In this document: piece after piece, positions 58,743 through 64,000 of the stretch
Numbering within the stretch: the first letter of the stretch is position 1
How the letters are laid out: every line of letters starts with the position of its first letter
Assembly: GCF_001642025.1 (NCBI RefSeq)
Contig: NZ_LWHO01000001.1
Location: 561,521 to 625,520, forward strand
Source of the DNA: Cutibacterium namnetense
GTDB taxonomy: Bacteria; Actinomycetota; Actinomycetes; Propionibacteriales; Propionibacteriaceae
Direction of reading: 5' to 3'
DNA: 64,000 nucleotides
The notes under the pieces: generated by a model
Told to the model about the DNA's origin: nothing
The model's input: only the letters and a program-made list of their open reading frames with translations
The model's database searches: none
Made by a program: the position numbers and the translations under genes

Positions 58743-59396
58743 ATGGCCACTACACCAAGCAACAGACACCGTCCGTTCGGAAGGTCCCAGCGACCGGTCG
58801 GGGGGCGGGCGCGCGTATCTTCGCCGAATCGCTCAGGTCCGAGGAACCGCGGAAATTACGAGCGCACTACGCGCACAGAGCCTCCTCGTAATCGAGCTAC
58901 CCACGAGGAGGGTGGCCAGCCTCGCCGGTTCGGACTCACCCTCAGGGCAGTTGTTATGGGCGCTGCGGTTCTGCTGGTGCTTGTCATGATTACGCCGAGT
59001 TTGGGTCTGTACTTCTCTCAGCGTTCCCAGATCTCCCAGATCCAAGATGACGAGGCCCGCACACGCGCTTCCATCTCGACCCTTCAAGACGAGGTCAAGA
59101 GGTGGCACGATCCCGACTACGTCCGTGCTCAGGCGCGCTCCCAGCTCGGCTGGGTGATGCCGGGCGAGACTGGGTATCAGGTCATTGGGGAAAATGGCAA
59201 GGTCATCGGTTCGGCAACTTCTTTGGACGAGAAGGACCCAGCGACTGTGGCCAGCGCTGACGCCCACTGGTGGCGACAGGCTGCGGGGTCAGTCCGAGAC
59301 GCTGATCATCCAGCTCCTCCCAGTGCCACTCCGGGTGTGATAATCACGCCTACGCCCTCAGCGAAGCTGTCTTCGCCCAGCCCTTCTCATAGATGA
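58743..59396 (+). CDS. ftsB: FtsB/DivIC-type septum formation initiator
   Basis: 217 residues. A long basic N-terminus (rich in Arg, Pro and Ser) leads to one transmembrane helix (VMGAAVLLVLVMITPSLGLYF) and a coiled coil (QRSQISQIQDDEARTRASISTLQDEVKRW), then the conserved DPDYVRAQARSQLGWVMPGE and a Ser/Pro-rich tail. It is part of the FtsQBL division subcomplex. Position between eno and a DUF501 gene is the standard actinobacterial one. The next gene starts eight bases later. Confidence 0.92.
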   Translation: MATTPSNRHRPFGRSQRPVGGRARVSSPNRSGPRNRGNYERTTRTEPPRNRATHEEGGQPRRFGLTLRAVVMGAAVLLVLVMITPSLGLYFSQRSQISQIQDDEARTRASISTLQDEVKRWHDPDYVRAQARSQLGWVMPGETGYQVIGENGKVIGSATSLDEKDPATVASADAHWWRQAAGSVRDADHPAPPSATPGVIITPTPSAKLSSPSPSHR

Positions 59397-59403
59397 GGTG
59401 ACC

Positions 59404-59946
59404 ATGCTCGAAGAATTCACCGAGAACGACCGTCAGGACGTCCGGGACCAGCTGGGCCGCGAACCACGAGGAGTCGCTGGTGTGGCCTGGCGCTGTGGCT
59501 GCGGCAAGCCAGGTGTCATCGCTACTGAGCCCCGGTTGCCGAACGGCACCCCTTTCCCAACGACCTATTACCTCACTTGTCCGCGTGCTGCATCTCTCAT
59601 CGGCACCCTGGAGTCTTCGGGGCTGATGACTCGAATGACGGAACGTCTCGGTGAGGATGAGGAGCTTGCCGACCAGTACCGGCGCGCCCATGAGTCCTAC
59701 ATTGCTGATCGCGCCCGGATCGGTGAGGAGGCTGGTCTTGACCCGGTTCCGGAGGTCAATGGGGTTTCCGCTGGTGGTATGCCGACGCGCGTGAAGTGTC
59801 TGCACGCTCTAGCAGGACACGCTTTAGCTGTCGGGCCGGGGGTCAACCCGTTCGGCGACGAGGTCGTTGCGGAGCTGGGAGAGTTCTGGTGCAGCCCATG
59901 TGCCCCTGAGCATCACGAGCCGGAGTCGGATAGGAGAACTGCATGA
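59404..59946 (+). CDS. DUF501 family protein
   Basis: 180 residues from ATG 59404 (GAGGTGACC upstream; a GTG two codons earlier also exists). The DUF501 family is present beside ftsB and ppx in actinobacteria. It has the pattern AWRCGCGKPGVIATEPRLPNGTPFPTTYYLTCP and a C-terminal MPTRVKCLHAL (Cys and His ligands that may bind a metal). Function is unknown. ppx overlaps its stop by four bases. Confidence 0.88.
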   Translation: MLEEFTENDRQDVRDQLGREPRGVAGVAWRCGCGKPGVIATEPRLPNGTPFPTTYYLTCPRAASLIGTLESSGLMTRMTERLGEDEELADQYRRAHESYIADRARIGEEAGLDPVPEVNGVSAGGMPTRVKCLHALAGHALAVGPGVNPFGDEVVAELGEFWCSPCAPEHHEPESDRRTA

Positions 59947-60875
59947 GTGGCAACCACACCGTTGCAGCTATTGATTGCGGGACGAATTCGATTCGCCTCC
60001 TCATTGCATCGGCCGGTTCGGATGGGCGTTTGGTCGAGCAGGCACGAGAACTAGAACTCGTGAGGCTCGGCGAGGGGGTTGACGCTACTGGAGCCTTTCG
60101 CCCCGACGCTTTGGAGCGCACTTTTGCCGCTTGTCGCTCCTTTGCTGCGATGGTTGAGCAGCATGATTGTGGCCAGGTGCGCTTTGTTGCTACCTCGGCC
60201 GCTCGCGACGTCTCCAACCGCAATGCTTTCTTTGCGGGGGTACGTCAAGCTCTGGGTGTGGACGCGGAAGTCATAGACGGCACAGAAGAGGCGAGATTGT
60301 CCTTTGCTGGAGCGATGTCTGGGGTCCAGGTGAGCGATGAGCCGGTTCTTGTTATCGATTGTGGAGGTGGCTCGACGGAGCTGGTGTTGGGCCGAGGGAC
60401 TGGCATTGACTCCCAGGTGAGCATCAATATCGGGTCGGTACGGCTGCGTGAACGTTTCCTCCATGACGACCCGCCCACCGTCGAACAGATCGACGCCGCT
60501 CGTAACTACGTTCGTGAAACCCTGGCGTCCTGCCCGGTCGACGTTGCAGCCGCCCGTACCGTTATTGGCGTTGCGGGTACGGTCACGAGCCTGTCCGCAA
60601 TTGAGCAGGGCCTCACGGAGTATGACCGCGCCAAGGTTCATCGTTCGGTGCTGACGGTTGGCCAGATTTCCGACCTGGCGGGCAAGCTGTTGTCGTCTAC
60701 TGTTGATGAGGTCGAGCAGATGGGGCCGCTGAAGCGCCGCCGTGCAGAAGTGTTGTGTGGAGGTGCCCTTATCATTGATGAAATATGCCGCCATGCGACG
60801 GCAGGTAAGCTTGTCGTCTCGGAGACAGATATCCTTGACGGCATGGCGCTGGCCATGCTGGCGCAGGGGAGCTGA
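59943..60875 (+). CDS. ppx: Exopolyphosphatase / pppGpp phosphatase (Ppx/GppA)
   Basis: 310-residue sugar-kinase-fold enzyme hydrolysing polyphosphate or pppGpp. It has AAIDCGTNSIRLL at the N-terminus, RFVATSAARDVSNRN, VLVIDCGGGSTELVLG and IGVAGTVTSLSAIEQG. Actinobacterial genomes often have two such proteins; the eno-ftsB-DUF501 linked one is like the Rv1026 type. It starts at ATG 59943 inside the DUF501 stop. A tRNA gene follows. Confidence 0.94.
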   Translation: MSGNHTVAAIDCGTNSIRLLIASAGSDGRLVEQARELELVRLGEGVDATGAFRPDALERTFAACRSFAAMVEQHDCGQVRFVATSAARDVSNRNAFFAGVRQALGVDAEVIDGTEEARLSFAGAMSGVQVSDEPVLVIDCGGGSTELVLGRGTGIDSQVSINIGSVRLRERFLHDDPPTVEQIDAARNYVRETLASCPVDVAAARTVIGVAGTVTSLSAIEQGLTEYDRAKVHRSVLTVGQISDLAGKLLSSTVDEVEQMGPLKRRRAEVLCGGALIIDEICRHATAGKLVVSETDILDGMALAMLAQGS

Positions 60876-60885
60876 ATTGCTCCTG

Positions 60886-60959
60886 GCCCCCGTAGCCCAA
60901 CCGGCAGAGGCAGACGGCTTAAACCCGTCCCAGTGCGGGTTCGAATCCCGTCGGGGGTA
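60886..60959 (+). tRNA. tRNA with anticodon TAA (Leu), class I shape
   Basis: 74-base cloverleaf. Acceptor GCCCCCG with CGGGGGT (one G-T pair) and discriminator A, D-stem GCC/GGC, anticodon arm GACGG-CTTAAAC-CCGTC giving TAA (reads TTA), a five-base variable region CCAGT, and T-loop TTCGAAT. tRNA-Leu normally has a long variable arm; this gene has the short one. The amino acid identity is therefore from the anticodon only. It follows ppx by ten bases. Confidence 0.85.
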
Positions 60960-61105
60960 CTCAGCTTTGCCACGAGCAGCTACGCAGCGGGTACGACCTC
61001 AGTCGTCGCTGCGGGTAGAAGCTCGTTCTGCGGTACGGGGAAGGTTTCGCGTCGTCGCGGCGTTGTTTAAAGTAGGCGTCACCATAGTTTTCACAGGAGG
61101 ATCAC

Positions 61106-61945
61106 ATGGCCAACCCGGTCTTTAGCCGAGCCGAGGCTTTTCAGCCGCGCGGCAATCCTTACGGGCAGCCGGCTTACGCAGGCCAGGGGTATCAATCGCA
61201 GTACGGCATGTCAGGGCGGTCTGGTAACGAGTGGGACTCTTTGCCGAATGGCAGCAGCCCGCAGGAGCAGCATGCCGAGCGCGCGATGACCTTCGACGAC
61301 GTCCTTGGCCGTACTGGTCTGGTTCTGCTGATCATTGCTGCTATTGGCGCTGCGAGCTTCACCTTAATTGGGCCGAAAACGGTTGCGAGTGGTCCCGCTT
61401 TGGTCGTTGGGTCGATTGCGGCGTTCATTACTGCGATGGTCGTCAGTACTCGTCGCACGGTGCCGGTTGGCGGCGTCATCTTCTACTGCATATGTGAGGG
61501 GCTGGTCCTTGGCTCTCTGTCGGCCATCTTTGAGGCCACCTATCCCGGTATCGTGGTGCAGGCTGTTTTGGGTACTTTCGCCGCTGCGGGGGTGACCCTG
61601 GCGGCCTACAAGTTCTTTAACATCCAGGTGACGCCGCGATTCCGTCAGATCATCGTCATCTCAACCTTTGGCTTTGCCCTTGCGATGCTCGTCAACCTCG
61701 TTTTGACGCTATGTGGGATCAACATTGGCGTTGCCAGCTTTGGCCCTATCGGCATCTTGTGCTCAGCGGTGGGTGTGGTGCTGGCCGCCATGAACCTTGT
61801 CGTAGATTTTGACTACGCCGAGCAAGGGGTGCGCAACCAGGCTCCAGCCTCTGAGGCTTGGCGTGCCGCCTTCGGTATCGCTGTGACGATGGTGTGGCTC
61901 TACACCGAGATCCTACGGATTCTCAGCTATTTCCGTTCTGAGTGA
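61106..61945 (+). CDS. Bax inhibitor-1/YccA family membrane protein
   Basis: 279 residues. A hydrophilic Gln/Pro/Gly-rich N-terminus (about 1-65) is followed by seven hydrophobic segments (VLLIIAAIGAASFTLIG, ALVVGSIAAFITAMVVS, VIFYCICEGLVLGSL and others) and FNIQVTPRFRQIIVISTFGFAL. It is of the BI-1/YccA (TMBIM) family, which in bacteria leaks Ca2+ or protons; function here is unknown. The ATG at 61106 has AGGAGGATCAC upstream. A bidirectional hairpin lies after it. Confidence 0.9.
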   Translation: MANPVFSRAEAFQPRGNPYGQPAYAGQGYQSQYGMSGRSGNEWDSLPNGSSPQEQHAERAMTFDDVLGRTGLVLLIIAAIGAASFTLIGPKTVASGPALVVGSIAAFITAMVVSTRRTVPVGGVIFYCICEGLVLGSLSAIFEATYPGIVVQAVLGTFAAAGVTLAAYKFFNIQVTPRFRQIIVISTFGFALAMLVNLVLTLCGINIGVASFGPIGILCSAVGVVLAAMNLVVDFDYAEQGVRNQAPASEAWRAAFGIAVTMVWLYTEILRILSYFRSE

Positions 61946-61956
61946 CGTCTACGTCA

Positions 61957-61989
61957 GAAGGGGCTTGGGCATCAGGACCAAGCCCCTTC
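61957..61989. terminator. Bidirectional hairpin terminator
   Basis: 12-bp perfect stem (61957-61968 with 61978-61989) with a nine-base loop, between two convergent genes. It likely ends both the BI-1 family and the Nudix transcripts. Confidence 0.75.
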
Positions 61990-62032
61990 GTCATGTCTGC
62001 GGGGTGTCATGTCTGTGGGGGAGTGGGGACTG

Positions 62033-62740
62033 TCAGGTGCTAGGGACGCCGCGCAGATGGGCCTCGAGGCATACTCGCGTAGCGGCTCCCCAAGACAGTC
62101 GACGCCAGCGCCATAGCGGGATCCACTGAGCCGACTGGGTGGTGCCACCGACGTCAATGACGTAAGGATCGGTGGGGTTCTCGCTGGTGGCCGAGTAAAT
62201 GATGCGCAGGGCATGGAAATCCTCCAGTACCCCAGTGGGAGAGCGCCCGATCCAGTGATCGGATTGCAGATCGATGATGCGGTTAAGGCGAACGCACTGC
62301 CCAGACTCTTCCATGATCTCTCGGGTGACTGCCTGAGCAGGAGACTCACCGGGCTCCAAGCCGCCTCCAGGCAGGGCCCACAGACCGGGGACCGCGGTGC
62401 GCGGAGAACACTCGGTACCTAGCAGTCCTCGCCGTGACCGGACGACGGCGTAGGCGGCAATACGTTGGTAGGGCCGGATTGATTCGCCGGCCCGGCGGTC
62501 GTCAGAGAGGTCAGGAACCCCGTTTCGGGTGCGAGGTGGTCGGGAACTGGACGTTCGCGGTGCGACGTGGGCAGTGACGACGATCTCATCATTGATGCGG
62601 TCAGCTGACAAGTACTCCCTGACGACGAGCCCGTGACGCCACAATTCGACGTGCGGATTCATCCCGTGACGGACGTGGAAGGCATGGGTCTGCCCACTGC
62701 CTGGCGTTCCGACTGCGGTGATGAGCACACTTTCATTCAA
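62033..62740 (-). CDS. Nudix hydrolase
   Basis: 235 residues. The Nudix box, with G, E, RE and EE in the order [22 protein letters not shown], is intact and lies at about residues 125-147. The N-terminal 85 residues carry a separate part with a Tyr/Arg-rich polar stretch. The substrate is unknown; such enzymes clean nucleotides or cleave NDP-sugars. The ATG has AAGGTGG upstream. It is convergent with the BI-1 gene. Confidence 0.9.
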   Translation of the reverse strand: MNESVLITAVGTPGSGQTHAFHVRHGMNPHVELWRHGLVVREYLSADRINDEIVVTAHVAPRTSSSRPPRTRNGVPDLSDDRRAGESIRPYQRIAAYAVVRSRRGLLGTECSPRTAVPGLWALPGGGLEPGESPAQAVTREIMEESGQCVRLNRIIDLQSDHWIGRSPTGVLEDFHALRIIYSATSENPTDPYVIDVGGTTQSAQWIPLWRWRRLSWGAATRVCLEAHLRGVPST

Positions 62741-62804
62741 CCACCTTGAGCCTAGCCAGCGGTCTAGCTCCTTGATGGGCTGGGCTAGTCGAGGAGCCGG
62801 GGGG

Positions 62805-63770
62805 CTACTTAATCTTGTCGGTGACGTCGGCGCCGTCGGTGCTGAACATCCTAGTCACACCGTCAATGTCAACGCGAAGGACGGGCGCGCCAAGCTTCGT
62901 GTCCTGCGAAATGGTCCACCCCATGTCGGAAGGCTTCTGACCAGCCTTCACAGCTGCGAGATTCATAATGCGGACGATGACGCACGGGTTCAGGAGGGTA
63001 GGGGAGAAGGTTGCGGACGCATCCCCCTTGCGCTGCACGGCCCATGCGGGCATGTTGGCAGATCGGGTTCTCCTCATGACAATGCCAGGTGTCGTCGTCG
63101 GGGTATCAACCATGATGGCGTTGTCCGGCTGGTAGCTAACTTGGCTAACGTGCTTAGCGCCGGCGACAGCATCACTTAACGCCTCAGCCATGCCCGGACA
63201 CGACGCGAAGTCAATGTGGTTGATGGCAGATCCATCGGGCCGGAAGAAGACGGTCTGGCTCTCTGGCTTGGTCGAGACTGTCATGAGGACAGTGCCTTGG
63301 TTGTATTCGACGATCTGCAGGTTCTGGTTCATATGGGATCCAGAGATATCGGCAGCCTTGCTCAATATCGCGGGCATCTTCTCGACGGCGAAGTGGTCGG
63401 GATCGAAGGGGCGTGACGCTGTTTGGGTGCTCTGGGTTGCTGACGAATCGATCTTGCCGTTCTTCCAGGTCCAGACTGTTGGGGAGCCACCGATCTGAGC
63501 GGTGATGCTGAGTGCGCTCTTGGTGATGTCTACTTTGGTGATGGGAGCATTGCCGGACGCCGCAACGAGCTCATTGATGATCGCGCGGGTATGAATGCCG
63601 TCGAGCGGGGATGCCGAGGCCGTGACCTTGGAAGACGGAACCAAAGCAGTTCGGCTTGGCTCGTCTGAGGGTGTCGTAGGAGCCGTCGAGGTGCATGACG
63701 AGCACAGACACAGCGTGACCACGCTAAGGATCACGCACGCGGTTTGATGGAACCTTATTCGACACGTCAC
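62805..63770 (-). CDS. Putative lipoprotein
   Basis: 321 residues. Signal peptide [16 protein letters not shown] with a lipobox-like LCSSC, then a Thr/Pro/Ser linker ([15 protein letters not shown]) and a mixed alpha/beta body. The C-terminal part has [20 protein letters not shown]. No family is recognised. The GTG at 63770 has no clear ribosome-binding site, so the start is uncertain. It stands alone on the minus strand upstream of the Nudix gene. Confidence 0.72.
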   Translation of the reverse strand: MTCRIRFHQTACVILSVVTLCLCSSCTSTAPTTPSDEPSRTALVPSSKVTASASPLDGIHTRAIINELVAASGNAPITKVDITKSALSITAQIGGSPTVWTWKNGKIDSSATQSTQTASRPFDPDHFAVEKMPAILSKAADISGSHMNQNLQIVEYNQGTVLMTVSTKPESQTVFFRPDGSAINHIDFASCPGMAEALSDAVAGAKHVSQVSYQPDNAIMVDTPTTTPGIVMRRTRSANMPAWAVQRKGDASATFSPTLLNPCVIVRIMNLAAVKAGQKPSDMGWTISQDTKLGAPVLRVDIDGVTRMFSTDGADVTDKIK

Positions 63771-63837
63771 GAGGTGAGTCTATGAGGAACCTGGCAGCTG
63801 GTTCGGGCCCGGGAAGGGGCAGAGACGGGGACAGGGG

Positions 63838-64000
63838 CTAGGTGGCGATACGGCTATCTAGGCGGATATCTAGGCGGATTTGCATTGGTGGTGGGGTGTG
63901 TGTAGTGTTTTCCGAGCTGTCAGGGGCTGCTTGTGGTGGTTTCGGATGGTGGCCGGATTGGGATTGATGCTTGTCGGGTTTGACGGTGAGTGTTGGTTTC
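63838..64000 (-). CDS. C-terminal fragment of a protein running off the right edge
   Basis: On the minus strand the frame ending at the TAG at 63838-63840 is open to the window edge. It encodes about 53 residues rich in Pro, His, Gln, Ser and Thr (for instance HHPKPPQAAPDSS and MQIRLDIRLDSR). It resembles the low-complexity tail of actinobacterial HNH-endonuclease/DUF222-like proteins, a resemblance by composition only. No upstream domain is visible. The gap to the lipoprotein start (63771-63837) is short. Confidence 0.4.
   Translation of the reverse strand, partial: KPTLTVKPDKHQSQSGHHPKPPQAAPDSSENTTHTPPPMQIRLDIRLDSRIAT

Overview
This is a 64 kb stretch of a high-GC actinobacterial chromosome. 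Gene content, order and codon use point to the Propionibacteriaceae, and most probably to a Cutibacterium (C. acnes-like) genome. Supporting signs are a CIRCE-controlled stand-alone groEL, a DtxR/IdeR regulator with all its metal ligands, the order rsmI-tatD-rsmA-ispE ... tRNA-glmU-prs ... rplY-pth ... mfd-mazG-lipoprotein-eno-ftsB-DUF501-ppx, and the order 5-FTHF cycloligase | moeA-like-rimJ-membrane protein. Both of the last two are typical of actinobacteria. The species assignment is inference from memory of gene order, not a database result. There is no phage, IS element, CRISPR array or rRNA operon; this is mostly core chromosome. Layout: 1-5 kb holds manA (cut by the left edge), a DUF3263 protein, groEL2 behind two tandem CIRCE operators, a CPBP-family membrane protease and cutC. 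5-11 kb, on the minus strand, holds a class A beta-lactamase-like secreted hydrolase, a bacterial XPB-type helicase, its large helicase-associated partner and a membrane protein. 11-19 kb holds nagB, a cold-shock protein behind a strong leader hairpin, DUF3027, DUF2530, a purine permease, unknown proteins, serC and nagA. 19-23 kb holds ideR, an unknown conserved protein, thioredoxin and a sugar/H+ symporter. 23-31 kb holds tRNA-Arg, a eukaryotic-type UDP-glucose pyrophosphorylase, mscL, a SAF protein, FmdB, a cycloligase, and a moeA-like/rimJ/membrane-protein trio that matches the Glp-SepX(GlpR) cell-division locus. 31-34 kb is a thiO-thiS-thiG-thiF operon under a TPP riboswitch. 34-39 kb holds CorA, a uracil permease and a protein O-mannosyltransferase. 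39-46 kb holds the rsmI-tatD-rsmA-ispE-marR operon, a tetR gene, an oddly shaped tRNA-Gln, glmU and prs. 46-49 kb holds three consecutive secreted proteins built from four copies of one domain. 49-62 kb holds rplY, pth, an alcohol dehydrogenase, mfd, mazG, two lipoproteins, eno, ftsB, DUF501, ppx, tRNA-Leu and a BI-1 family protein. 62-64 kb holds a Nudix hydrolase, a lipoprotein and the tail of a protein cut by the right edge. Functionally the window mixes cell-envelope precursor supply (manA, nagA, nagB, glmU, UDP-glucose pyrophosphorylase, PMT), division factors (FtsB, Glp/SepX-like), thiamine synthesis, information processing (rsmA, rsmI, pth, rplY, mfd, XPB) and housekeeping metabolism. 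The points most worth a second look are the secreted three-gene cassette at 46.3-48.8 kb (four copies of a two-cysteine beta-rich domain resembling aerolysin/ETX-type proteins), a GlmU that lacks the last part of its acetyltransferase domain, a perfect 19-bp inverted repeat inside pth, two tRNA genes with non-standard architecture, a ThiF without its usual cysteines, and a MoeA paralog with degenerate cofactor motifs.
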